Shown here piece after piece: positions 6,431 to 13,087 of a stretch of DNA of 13,087 nucleotides. The stretch is from an uncultured Clostridium sp. GTDB lineage: Bacteria > Bacillota > Clostridia > Lachnospirales > Lachnospiraceae. The position numbers and the translations under genes are program-made. The stretch lies in the NCBI GenBank assembly GCA_900540335.1, contig UQFC01000078.1, positions 1 to 13,087 of the forward strand. Reading direction: 5' to 3'. The notes under the pieces were generated by a model. The model saw nothing but the letters and a program-made list of their open reading frames with translations. It made no database searches and was not told where the DNA came from. Position 1 is the first letter of the stretch; each line of letters starts with the position of its first letter.

Positions 6431-6497
6431 AGGATCGTTTCATAACTGTGGAAAAATGAAAAAAATATCTGTCAGCAGAAGAAAAAAAGAAAATAAG

Positions 6498-6520
6498 TGT
6501 TATAATAACGTGAATTTCAC
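6498..6520 (+). promoter_or_regulatory. Candidate upstream promoter of the DUF3798 ABC operon with dyad at the start site
   Basis: An extended -10 (TG at 6498-6499, then TATAAT at 6501-6506) has no good -35 box. A perfect short dyad, GTGAA-T-TTCAC (6510-6520), covers the expected start of transcription and could be an operator for an unknown regulator. It does not resemble the CAATCGATTG operator of the neighbouring LacI-family protein. Confidence 0.4.
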
Positions 6521-6572
6521 AACTTTCAGACAATCTTTCTGAAAAAATTCGCCTGCCGCATACAAAAGTAGC

Positions 6573-6602
6573 TGGACAAAAGACACTCACCTGTGCTATA
6601 CT
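6573..6602 (+). promoter_or_regulatory. Probable main promoter of the DUF3798 ABC operon
   Basis: A TGGACA -35 box (6573-6578) and a TATACT -10 box (6597-6602) are separated by 18 bp, with an extended TG at 6594-6595. The predicted start near 6608-6610 leaves a leader of about 120 bases before the DUF3798 gene. Confidence 0.55.
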
Positions 6603-6606
6603 AAGT

Positions 6607-6710
6607 GAAATCAAAAAGGTGACTAGTTGTACAGCTGACCCGATGAATGTGTTATTTTTTTGCCAAATTTGATTTCTGTATGCTCGCAGGAGTGTATTGA
6701 AATAAATACA
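6607..6710 (+). promoter_or_regulatory. 5' leader of the DUF3798 operon with inverted repeats
   Basis: GAAATCAAA (6607-6615) at the predicted transcript 5' end is the exact complement of TTTGATTTC (6668-6676), which would close a 52-base loop. Closer to the gene, TGTATT (6693-6698) and AATACA (6705-6710) form a 6-bp dyad just before the AGGAGGAG ribosome binding site (6721-6728). The leader does not match any riboswitch class that I recognise. It could be regulatory, or the pairings could be chance in AT-rich DNA. Confidence 0.3.
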
Positions 6711-6732
6711 GACACTTATAAGGAGGAGAAAA

Positions 6733-7971
6733 ATGAAAAAGCGTTTCTTAAGTCTGACACTGGCAGCGGCAATGGCATTGTCTCTGGCAGGCTGCCGCGG
6801 CGCAGAGCCGGCAGCAACAACAGCAGCACCGGCAACTGAGGCAGCAACTACTGCAGCAGGGGAATCAGCAGAGGGAGCTGAGACCCAGGCAGAGGAGCAG
6901 AAAGAGGCTGAGCCTTTCAAGATTGGTATTATTACCGGTACCGCATCTCAGGGTGATGAGGAGATTACTCAGGCCAACAAGATGAAAGAGAAGTATGGCG
7001 ACATGATCGTTACTTCTACTTATCCGGACAACTTTACCACTGAGACCGAGACTCTGATTTCCAACGCAGTAGCAATGGCTTCTGATCCGGAGGTTAAGGC
7101 TATTGTATGGTGTCAGGCAGTTCCGGGAACCGCAGCTGCAATCGACAAAGTACGTGAGACCCGTCCTGACATGATCTTCATTGCAGGTACTCCTGGTGAG
7201 GACCCGGGCGTTATCAACCCGAAGGCTGATATCGTTCTGCAGGTTGATGAGCCTGGATGTGGTGTTGTGATTCCGCCGCAGGCAAAGAAGCAGGGCGCAA
7301 AGACTCTGATTCACTACTCTTTCCCGCGTCACATGAGCTACGCTCTGATCGTTGCACGTCACGAGAACATGAAGAAGTACTGTGAAGAGAACGGTATTGA
7401 GATGGTTGACGTAACCGCTCCGGACCCGACCGGTGACTCCGGTATTACCGGCGCACAGCAGTTCATCCTTGAGGATGTTCCGCGTCAGATTGAGAAGTAC
7501 GGCAAAGACACTGTATTCTTTACCACCAACTGTGGTATGCAGGAGCCGCTGATTCGTTCCGTATTCGAGAACGGCGCTATCTACAGCTTACAGTGCTGTC
7601 CGTCTCCGTTCCACGCATTCCCGGCAGCTCTGAACATCGACATGGCTGGTCATGAGGCTGATGTAACCTACATGATGGAGCAGCTGCAGGCCAAGGTTGA
7701 CGAATACGACATGGGCGGACGTGTTTCCACCTGGGGCGTTCCCTGTAACATGCTGTTCGTAAATGCAGGCGTTGAGTATGCAAAGAAGGTTCTGGAAGGC
7801 GAGACCAACGGTGCGGTTCTGGACGAGCAGGTTCTGCGTGACACCATTCAGGAATGTGCAGAGCAGTATACTCCGGATGCAAAGATGACCATTGATCATT
7901 ATGTAGATGACAGTGGCAACGCTAAGGACAATCATTTCCTGGTTATGTCTGATTTTGTTACTTTTGAATAA
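6733..7971 (+). CDS. DUF3798 lipoprotein, likely ABC-transporter substrate-binding protein
   Basis: This 412-residue product has a lipoprotein signal peptide with lipobox LAGC (Cys21), an acidic Ala/Thr-rich linker to about residue 60, and a DUF3798 domain over the rest. Recognisable family segments are FKIGIITGTASQ, YPDNFTTETETLIS, AQ/CQAVPGTAAAIDKVR, FIAGTPGEDPG, HYSFPRHMSYAL, VDVTAPDPTGDSG, FFTTNCGMQEPLI and a QCCPSPFHAFPAAL stretch. The fold is expected to be periplasmic-binding-protein-like, and its position at the head of an operon with an RbsA-type ATPase and two permeases makes an extracellular ligand receptor the best reading. The ligand is not known to me. AGGAGGAG at 6721-6728 is a strong ribosome binding site. 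A 273-bp structured spacer separates it from the ATPase, which fits higher expression of the binding protein. Confidence 0.88.
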   Translation: MKKRFLSLTLAAAMALSLAGCRGAEPAATTAAPATEAATTAAGESAEGAETQAEEQKEAEPFKIGIITGTASQGDEEITQANKMKEKYGDMIVTSTYPDNFTTETETLISNAVAMASDPEVKAIVWCQAVPGTAAAIDKVRETRPDMIFIAGTPGEDPGVINPKADIVLQVDEPGCGVVIPPQAKKQGAKTLIHYSFPRHMSYALIVARHENMKKYCEENGIEMVDVTAPDPTGDSGITGAQQFILEDVPRQIEKYGKDTVFFTTNCGMQEPLIRSVFENGAIYSLQCCPSPFHAFPAALNIDMAGHEADVTYMMEQLQAKVDEYDMGGRVSTWGVPCNMLFVNAGVEYAKKVLEGETNGAVLDEQVLRDTIQECAEQYTPDAKMTIDHYVDDSGNAKDNHFLVMSDFVTFE

Positions 7972-8005
7972 AGAACGGCTGAAACCACATTAATTCAGGA
8001 GCAAC

Positions 8006-8051
8006 AGGGTTTCGCCAACAGACGCATTACGGCGAAAGTTGGCGGAACCCT
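8006..8051 (+). promoter_or_regulatory. Strong, possibly bistable hairpin after the DUF3798 gene
   Basis: AGGGTTTCGCCAAC (8006-8019) pairs with GTTGGCGGAACCCT (8038-8051) in a 14-bp stem with one G-U pair. The same left arm can instead pair through TTTCGCC (8010-8016) with GGCGAAA (8031-8037), so the two folds exclude each other. No T-run follows, so it is unlikely to be a simple intrinsic terminator. It may protect the 3' end of the binding-protein mRNA or act as a switch. Confidence 0.6.
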
Positions 8052-8061
8052 TTCCTGTATG

Positions 8062-8090
8062 CAGGACGGCTGGAAGGGACAGCCATCCTG
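8062..8090 (+). promoter_or_regulatory. Second hairpin in the spacer before the ATPase gene
   Basis: CAGGACGGCTG (8062-8072) pairs with CAGCCATCCTG (8080-8090) in an 11-bp stem with one C/A mismatch and a 7-base loop. With the hairpin at 8006-8051 it fills the first half of the 273-bp spacer. The rest (8091-8230) holds only a small ACAGG/CCTGT stem (8190-8205); I see no gene and no clear promoter there. Confidence 0.5.
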
Positions 8091-8244
8091 AACAGGAGCT
8101 GCTTTCTGTAAAGAAAAAGCGTTTCGCCTGATGGGGGAGCGCAGCGGGGCGGGAAAGCTGACTGCGGCAGAGAGGAACTCTTTTTCCTTACAGGAAGTAC
8201 CCTGTGAGACTTACAACAAATGAATGTAGAAAGAGGTTATTGAA

Positions 8245-9861
8245 TTGGAGAACACGAACGAAACCTATGTCCTTAAAATGGACAACATTGCCAAGGAATA
8301 TTATGGCAACCGTGTTTTAAAAGGAGTAAACCTGCATATTCGTCCCGGCGAGATTCATGCTCTGATGGGAGAGAACGGAGCAGGAAAATCCACACTGATG
8401 AATATCCTGTTTGGTATGCCTGTGATTCATAATACCGGAGGATATGAGGGAACGATTCAGGTAGGCGGAGAGAATGTAACCATTGATACACCCTTAAAGG
8501 CCATGGAGCTGGGCATCGGTATGGTGCACCAGGAGTTCATGCTGATTCCGGGATTCACTGTTACAGAGAATATCAAGGTCGGACGTGAAATCAGTACGCC
8601 GAACCTGGCAAGCCGTCTTTTCGGTAAATCAATGGAAACTCTGGACACAAAGTCCATGAGAAAGGATGCCAAGAAGGCATTAAAAACCATTGGACTTCAG
8701 ATTGAAGATTACGTGAAGGTAGCAGGCCTTCCCGTAGGATATATGCAGTTTATTGAGATTGCCCGTGAGCTGGATAAAACCGGTATCCGGATTCTGGTAT
8801 TTGATGAGCCGACAGCAGTTCTGACAGAGTCTGAGGCGGATCGTCTTCTGGATGCCATGCGGGTGATTTCCTCTCAGGGAATTGCTATTATTTTCATTAC
8901 CCACCGTCTGGATGAGGTTATGGCAGTGGCAGACAGTATGACCATTCTCCGGGATGGTGAGTTTGTTGCCAGAAAAGAAATCAAGGACACCAACGTAGTA
9001 GAGATTGCAGAGCTGATGATTGGCCGTAAGGTAGAGAAGCTGGTAGACGAAAGCTCCGAGCCGGATACCCGCAAGATCAGCGACAAGGATATTGCCGTAA
9101 GTCTTCGCAACTACAAGGTGGATATGCCTGGTGAGCAGGTAAAGGGAATTGACCTGGACATCCGCAAGGGTGAGATTTTCGGTATCGGCGGTCTGGCCGG
9201 ACAGGGAAAACTGGGAATTCCCAACGGAATTATGGGTCTGTACAAGGCATCCGGTGAAGTCCGGATCAATGGCGAGCTTTTGAATCTGGATAAGCTGGGC
9301 GATGCTCTGGAGCATAAGGTTGCCTTTGTTTCTGAGGACCGCCGGGGCGTAGGTCTTCTGCTGGATGAGAGTATTGAGCAGAACATCATTTTCTCCGCTA
9401 TGTATACCAACGGCAAATTCTTAAAGAAAATCGGCTGGATGAATCTTTATGATTCTGCAGCAGCCAAGGCCCATGCGGAAAATATGGTAAAAACCCTGGA
9501 TATCCGCTGTACCGGAATCCGTCAGGCGGCAGGAAGACTGTCAGGCGGAAACCAGCAGAAGGTATGTCTGGCCCGCGCGCTGACCCTGGAGCCGGATATT
9601 CTGTTTGTATCAGAGCCGACCCGTGGTATTGATATCGGTGCGAAAAAGCTGGTACTGGAGTACCTGACAAAGCTGAACCGGGAAACCGGAGTAACCGTTA
9701 TTATTGTTTCTTCTGAGTTAGTAGAACTGCGATCCGTTTCTGACCGGATTGGCATTGTTTCTGACGGAAAACTGGCGTGTGTTCTGTCTCCGGATGATTC
9801 AGATGCAAACTTCGGACTGGCAATGTCCGGAGCATGGAAAGGAGGTCAGAACAATGGATAA
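8245..9861 (+). CDS. Sugar-type ABC transporter ATP-binding protein with two NBDs (RbsA/XylG-like)
   Basis: The 538-residue protein holds two ABC ATPase domains, as in ribose, galactose and nucleoside importers. NBD1 has Walker A GENGAGKST (residues 42-50), Q-loop Gln96, a variant signature LPVGYMQ (162-168), Walker B VFDEPTAVL and switch His220. NBD2 has Walker A GLAGQGKLG (316-324), which lacks the usual Ser/Thr after the lysine, a normal signature RLSGGNQQ (431-438), and SEPTRGID at 456-463, where serine replaces the Walker B aspartate. NBD2 is therefore probably a poor or inactive ATPase site, a known tendency in this subfamily. The start is TTG at 8245, preceded by AAAGAGG at 8230-8236 with 8-base spacing; the next ATG (8278) has no ribosome binding site and would trim the first strand. 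The gene overlaps the next by 8 bp, indicating coupled translation of an importer complex. Confidence 0.93.
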   Translation: MENTNETYVLKMDNIAKEYYGNRVLKGVNLHIRPGEIHALMGENGAGKSTLMNILFGMPVIHNTGGYEGTIQVGGENVTIDTPLKAMELGIGMVHQEFMLIPGFTVTENIKVGREISTPNLASRLFGKSMETLDTKSMRKDAKKALKTIGLQIEDYVKVAGLPVGYMQFIEIARELDKTGIRILVFDEPTAVLTESEADRLLDAMRVISSQGIAIIFITHRLDEVMAVADSMTILRDGEFVARKEIKDTNVVEIAELMIGRKVEKLVDESSEPDTRKISDKDIAVSLRNYKVDMPGEQVKGIDLDIRKGEIFGIGGLAGQGKLGIPNGIMGLYKASGEVRINGELLNLDKLGDALEHKVAFVSEDRRGVGLLLDESIEQNIIFSAMYTNGKFLKKIGWMNLYDSAAAKAHAENMVKTLDIRCTGIRQAAGRLSGGNQQKVCLARALTLEPDILFVSEPTRGIDIGAKKLVLEYLTKLNRETGVTVIIVSSELVELRSVSDRIGIVSDGKLACVLSPDDSDANFGLAMSGAWKGGQNNG

Positions 9862-10945
9862 TCCATTAAAGAAGATGATAAATAAATTCGGCCTGCCGCG
9901 TATTATTATTGCAGGATTCTTTATCCTGCTGGTTATCGGGGCATCGGCCTTCCGGATGAATATGCCGCAGTTTTTCGGTGATATCCTTCGCCGCTGGGGT
10001 ATGTTTGGAATCCTGGCCCTGGCCATGGTTCCTGCAGTTCAGTGCGGTATCGGTCTGAACTTTGGTATTTCCATGGGTATCGTAGGCGGTCTGCTGGGCG
10101 GTATCATTGTAATCCAGCTGAACATCGCGCAGATGCCGTCTCTGGTAGCCATTCATCCGCTGTTTGCAGCCTGGGTGGCAATTCTGGTGGCAATCCTGAT
10201 TGGTGTGGTTTTAGCTACTGGAATCGGTTACCTTTACGGACAGCTTCTGAACCGGGTAAAAGGTTCTGAGATGACTGTTACCACTTATGTAGGATTCTCT
10301 GTAATTGCATTTATGAATATGGTCTGGATGCTGCTTCCGTTTGACAATGGTGAGCTGATCTGGCCTAATGCCGGTAAGGGTATGCGTAATACCATTTCTC
10401 TGGCATCCTCCTTCAGTGAGGTTATGAACAAGACTCTGGCATTTGGAGTGGGCGATTTCCTGTTCCCGACCGGACTTCTTCTGTTCTTCTTCCTGATGTG
10501 CTTCCTGGTGTGGCTGTTTATGCGGTCCAAAACAGGTATGGCAATGACTGCTGCAGGTGCCAACCCCATGTTTGCAAAAGCGGCAGGAATCAATGTAAAT
10601 AAAATGCGCCTGGTTGGAACCACTCTTTCCACAGTTCTGGCGGCAGTTGGTATTCTGGTGTATGCACAGGGCTTCGGCTTTATGCAGCTGTACAACGGAC
10701 CGATGATGATGGGCTTTACCTCTGTTGCAGCAGTTCTGATTGGTGGTGCAACACCGAAACGGGCACTGATTGTTCATGTACTGATTGGTACATTCCTGTT
10801 CCAGGGTATCATGACGCTGGGACTTCCGGTTGTAAACCAGATTATTCCGGAAGGAAACCTGTCCGAGGTTATGCGTATGATTATTTCCAACGGTATTATT
10901 ATCTACGCTCTGACTCAGGCAAAGGGAGGTGACGGCCGTGAATAA
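9854..10945 (+). CDS. ABC transporter permease 1 (BPD_transp_2 family)
   Basis: The 363-residue membrane protein belongs to the branched-chain amino acid/sugar permease type. It has about eight to ten hydrophobic segments, the GLNFGISMG loop near residues 68-75, RVKGSEM (134-140) and the cytoplasmic coupling segment AAGANPMFAKAAGINVNKMRL (about 233-253) that contacts the ATPase. I chose the ATG at 9854 because AAAGGAGGT (ending at 9846) stands just before it; the longer reading from 9749 lies inside the ATPase gene and adds unrelated residues. Its start overlaps the end of the ATPase gene by 8 bp, and its own end overlaps permease 2 by 8 bp, so the three membrane-complex genes are translationally coupled. 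It would pair with permease 2 as a heterodimeric pore for the unknown DUF3798 ligand. Confidence 0.92.
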   Translation: MDNPLKKMINKFGLPRIIIAGFFILLVIGASAFRMNMPQFFGDILRRWGMFGILALAMVPAVQCGIGLNFGISMGIVGGLLGGIIVIQLNIAQMPSLVAIHPLFAAWVAILVAILIGVVLATGIGYLYGQLLNRVKGSEMTVTTYVGFSVIAFMNMVWMLLPFDNGELIWPNAGKGMRNTISLASSFSEVMNKTLAFGVGDFLFPTGLLLFFFLMCFLVWLFMRSKTGMAMTAAGANPMFAKAAGINVNKMRLVGTTLSTVLAAVGILVYAQGFGFMQLYNGPMMMGFTSVAAVLIGGATPKRALIVHVLIGTFLFQGIMTLGLPVVNQIIPEGNLSEVMRMIISNGIIIYALTQAKGGDGRE

Positions 10946-12422
10946 GAAGCTGAAGGATATTCTGTTTCAGAATAAAGTAGTAATCCTGTTTGTATTTTTG
11001 TGTGTAGGCGCAACCATTGCATCAAAGCAGCCGTTGACTTTCGTTATTCCGGAGCTGTTTACCCGAATTGCGCGTAACTCATTTATCGTACTTTCCCTGA
11101 TTATTCCGGTTATTGCCGGTATGGGACTGAACTTTGGTATTGTTATCGGCGCCATGGCTGCGCAGATTGCACTGTTTCTGACTACCTACTGGGGTCTGAC
11201 AGGCATCGGCGGATTTCTGGCAACAGCAGCTCTGGCAACCCCGATTTCTGTTCTCTTTGGTTATCTGGTAGGTAAGCTGTTTAACCACATGAAGGGCAGC
11301 GAGATGATCGGCGGTCTGGTTCTGGGATATTTTGCAGAAGGAATTTACCAGTTTATTTTCCTGTTTGTATTCGGCGGTATTATTCCCATGGTGAATACGA
11401 AGCTGATGATTCCGACCGGTGTCGGCGTCAAGAACACCATTGACTTAAAGGATACTGTAAAGTATGCTCTGGACAATGTTCCCATGCTGACCATTCTGGA
11501 GGTTGGTTTCTATCTGTTCCTGATTGGAACAGTATGCTCCCTGGCCTTTAAGCTGGCTAAGAAGCAGGAGATCAACTGGAAGAAAACAGGAAGCACGGTG
11601 GTTGCAGCAGTTGTGATTTACGGAATCAGCTTTATCGGTCCGGTTGAGCGGTTCTTATCTGCTGACCGTCTGCTTCTGCTTTCCGCAGTAGAGATTTGCT
11701 GCCTTCTGACCGTGATTGTTCAGGTTGTGCATCTGATTAAGGCAAAGATGGCAGCCAAATCCGAGGATGCCGGCGAGCCCTTTGATACAAAGAAGGCGAT
11801 CGGCTATATTGCAGCCGCAGCAGTAGTATATGGTCTGACTTATGTTCCGGCCCTGTACAAGGTGCTGATTATGGTAAAGCTTCCGGTTATGACTTATCTG
11901 TGTATCGCAGCTCTCTGCGTATTCAACAATGTTCTTCTGAAAACCCGTCTGGGTCAGGATATGAGAACAGTAGGTCAGAGCCGTGCCGTGGCAAATGCTT
12001 CCGGTATCAATGTAGACAGAACCCGTATCATTGCCATGATTTTCTCAACGGTACTGGCAAGCTGGGGACAGCTGATTTTCCTGCAGAATGTGGGAACCCT
12101 GTCTACCTACGGCGCTCATACCCAGGTAGGACAGTTTGCGATTGCAGCTCTGCTGGTAGGAGGCGCTTCTGTACAGAAGGCTACCAACAAGCAGGCTCTG
12201 CTGGGTATTGTCCTGTTCCACACACTGTTTATTGTATCCCCGCTGGCAGGTAAGGAACTGTTCGGAGATCCGGTAATCGGTGAGTATTTCCGTGTATTCG
12301 TATCCTACGGCGTTATCGCTATGGCACTGGCTATGCATGCCTGGAAAAAGACAGCAAAGCCGGTTGAGGAGTCTGAAGATCAGGAAGAAAATAATGAGGG
12401 AGTTAATTCCATGGCAGGCTGA
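10938..12422 (+). CDS. ABC transporter permease 2 (BPD_transp_2 family), enlarged by an internal membrane insert
   Basis: The 494-residue product shares the family landmarks of permease 1: GMGLNFGIVIGA, HMKGSEM (117-123) and the coupling segment around RTVGQSRAVANASGINVDRTR. The distance from KGSEM to the ASGIN/AAGIN motif is 128 residues longer than in permease 1, and the extra block (about 205-330) is hydrophobic. Inside it, KKTGST-VVAAVVIYGISFI (from 215) and KKAIGY-IAAAAVVYGLTYV (from 285) line up with an offset of exactly 70 residues, suggesting a tandem duplication of a two-helix unit. The C-terminus is an acidic, charged tail. The GTG at 10938 is preferred over the GTG at 10929 because GGGAGG at 10924-10929 then has normal 8-base spacing. 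It ends the ABC operon and is followed by a strong terminator. Confidence 0.9.
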   Translation: MNKKLKDILFQNKVVILFVFLCVGATIASKQPLTFVIPELFTRIARNSFIVLSLIIPVIAGMGLNFGIVIGAMAAQIALFLTTYWGLTGIGGFLATAALATPISVLFGYLVGKLFNHMKGSEMIGGLVLGYFAEGIYQFIFLFVFGGIIPMVNTKLMIPTGVGVKNTIDLKDTVKYALDNVPMLTILEVGFYLFLIGTVCSLAFKLAKKQEINWKKTGSTVVAAVVIYGISFIGPVERFLSADRLLLLSAVEICCLLTVIVQVVHLIKAKMAAKSEDAGEPFDTKKAIGYIAAAAVVYGLTYVPALYKVLIMVKLPVMTYLCIAALCVFNNVLLKTRLGQDMRTVGQSRAVANASGINVDRTRIIAMIFSTVLASWGQLIFLQNVGTLSTYGAHTQVGQFAIAALLVGGASVQKATNKQALLGIVLFHTLFIVSPLAGKELFGDPVIGEYFRVFVSYGVIAMALAMHAWKKTAKPVEESEDQEENNEGVNSMAG

Positions 12423-12443
12423 TAAAGAAAAAGTCTGTATCAG

Positions 12444-12485
12444 AGAAGAGCCGGAGCCCGGAGAACGGGATCCAGCTCTTCTTTT
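12444..12485 (+). terminator. Intrinsic terminator ending the ABC operon
   Basis: AGAAGAGC (12444-12451) pairs with GCTCTTCT (12475-12482), and inside it GGA and CCCG pair with CGGG and TCC, giving a long stem around a GAGAA loop. T residues continue to 12485. It separates the ABC operon from the HIT gene. Confidence 0.85.
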
Positions 12486-12497
12486 CACTAGTTTTAC

Positions 12498-12526
12498 TTG
12501 CACATGAGAGGGAAGAGGAGTAAAAT
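12498..12526 (+). promoter_or_regulatory. Promoter of the HIT-family gene
   Basis: A TTGCAC -35 box (12498-12503) and a TAAAAT -10 box (12521-12526) are separated by 17 bp. They lie just after the ABC operon terminator and about 45 bases before the HIT ribosome binding site, so the HIT gene is probably an independent unit. Confidence 0.6.
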
Positions 12527-12578
12527 AGAAACAGCGATACAGCGGCTGAGTCCAATCTGAAGAAAGAAGGTACAAGAC

Positions 12579-12998
12579 ATGAAAGATGTAAATTGCGCAT
12601 ATTGTATGCAGGGAGATCTGGTTGCAAAATTTGCTTACCCGATTTGTAAAATGGACACAGGCTTTCTCTATGTATTTAAAGAGCAGAGCCATCCGGGACG
12701 TCTGATTCTGGCTCACGACAAGCATATCAGTGAGATGATTGAGCTGACAGACGAGGAGAGAAATGCATTTTTCGCAGATGTGGCAAAGGCTGCACGCGCC
12801 ATTCATAAGGTTTACCATCCCAAGAAAGTAAACTACGGCGCTTACGGAGATACCGGCTGCCACCTGCATATGCATCTGGTTCCCAAATATGAGGGAGAGT
12901 TCGAATACGGCGGAACCTTTGAGATGAATCCGGGAAGAGTTGTATTTGACGATGCCCAGTGTGAAGAGATTGCGGAGAAGATCCGTCAGGCTCTGTAA
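12579..12998 (+). CDS. HIT family nucleotide-binding protein (putative hydrolase)
   Basis: The 139-residue product carries the histidine triad HLHMHLVPK (His95, His97, His99), the catalytic signature of HIT proteins, which hydrolyse or transfer nucleoside phosphates through a histidine intermediate. The N-terminus has CAYC (Cys6, Cys9) and a further Cys23, which could bind a metal ion as in Hint/Fhit relatives with an N-terminal zinc site. The protein is cytoplasmic and near the usual HIT length. AAAGAAGG at 12563-12570 gives a normal ribosome binding site for the ATG. It has its own promoter and is separated from the ABC operon by a terminator, so it need not share a function with the transporter. 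The natural substrate cannot be named from the sequence. Confidence 0.93.
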   Translation: MKDVNCAYCMQGDLVAKFAYPICKMDTGFLYVFKEQSHPGRLILAHDKHISEMIELTDEERNAFFADVAKAARAIHKVYHPKKVNYGAYGDTGCHLHMHLVPKYEGEFEYGGTFEMNPGRVVFDDAQCEEIAEKIRQAL

Positions 12999-13040
12999 AA
13001 CTGTTACGATATGGAAAAGTAACTGTTCAGGACGGGGCAT

Positions 13041-13087
13041 CTTCTTGTCCGGCAAAGCCGAACAAGAAGCATCGGAGATTCCTCCGA
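13041..13087 (+). repeat. Two adjacent hairpins at the window edge after the HIT gene
   Basis: CTTCTTGT-C-CGGC (13041-13053) pairs with GCCG-A-ACAAGAAG (13057-13069) around an AAA loop, a 12-bp stem with one C/A mismatch. It is followed by TCGGAG-ATTC-CTCCGA (13072-13087), a perfect 6-bp stem that runs to the last base. The first could be the HIT terminator, but no T-run is seen, so a second type of structured intergenic repeat is also possible. Confidence 0.45.

Noticed and set aside
6607..6732. Leader of the DUF3798 operon as a known riboswitch
   Set aside because: I could not match it to the conserved core of any riboswitch class; only simple inverted repeats are visible.
6733..6750. AAAAAGCGTTTCTT resembling a CcpA cre site at the start of the DUF3798 gene
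   Set aside because: Several consensus positions fail on both sides, and the sequence is explained by the usual MKKRFL signal-peptide codons.
9749..9853. N-terminal extension of permease 1
   Set aside because: The extra 35 residues are an out-of-frame reading of the ATPase gene, and AAAGGAGGT lies directly before the ATG at 9854.
12045..13055. Long minus-strand reading frame (336 codons) opposite permease 2 and the HIT gene
   Set aside because: It spans two well-supported + strand genes, the terminator and the promoter between them, and its translation resembles no family that I recognise.

Overview
The window looks like a chromosomal segment from a gut-type Clostridia, most likely Lachnospiraceae. 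The protein families, strong AGGAGG-type ribosome binding sites, lipoproteins with Ala/Thr/Pro-rich linkers after the lipobox, and the 'N-acetyl-free' sugar-acid transport gene content all fit that group. This assignment is inference from style and not a database match. All ten genes I can support lie on the + strand; I see no tRNA, rRNA, CRISPR array or transposase gene.

Region 1 (about 190-6320) is a sugar-acid uptake and reduction locus. A LacI-family regulator (278-1270) is followed by a DlgD/YiaK-type 2,3-diketo-L-gulonate reductase, a YhcH/YjgK/YiaL-family protein and a complete TRAP transporter (DctP, DctQ, DctM). These are the same functional parts as the Escherichia coli yiaKLMNO block, but the binding protein comes first and a LacI protein is present in place of the IclR-type YiaJ. 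Identical operator-like palindromes (ATACAATCGATTGCA) sit over the predicted transcription starts of both lacI-type gene and reductase operon, with a third related site just after the regulator gene, so autoregulation and operon repression (perhaps by looping) are likely. A strong terminator and a repeat element separate dctP from dctQM, which should give more binding protein than membrane subunits.

Region 2 (about 6490-12485) is an ABC importer operon: a DUF3798 lipoprotein that looks like the substrate-binding component, a two-NBD ATPase of the RbsA/XylG type, and two BPD_transp_2 permeases joined by 8-nt overlaps. Its ligand is unknown. The second permease carries about 128 extra residues that appear to be a tandemly duplicated membrane unit. 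A 273-nt spacer between the binding protein and the ATPase holds strong hairpins, one of which can fold two mutually exclusive ways. A strong terminator ends the operon.

Region 3 (12498-13087) holds a HIT-family nucleotide-binding protein with its own promoter, followed by two hairpins at the window edge.

A structured, non-coding repeat of about 120 bp occurs three times (1-62 truncated by the window edge, 4299-4418, 6322-6430), always intergenic and in the same orientation. Copies 2 and 3 show a compensatory base-pair change in one hairpin. This repeat, the multi-site LacI circuit and the DUF3798 transporter with its expanded permease are the points most worth following up.
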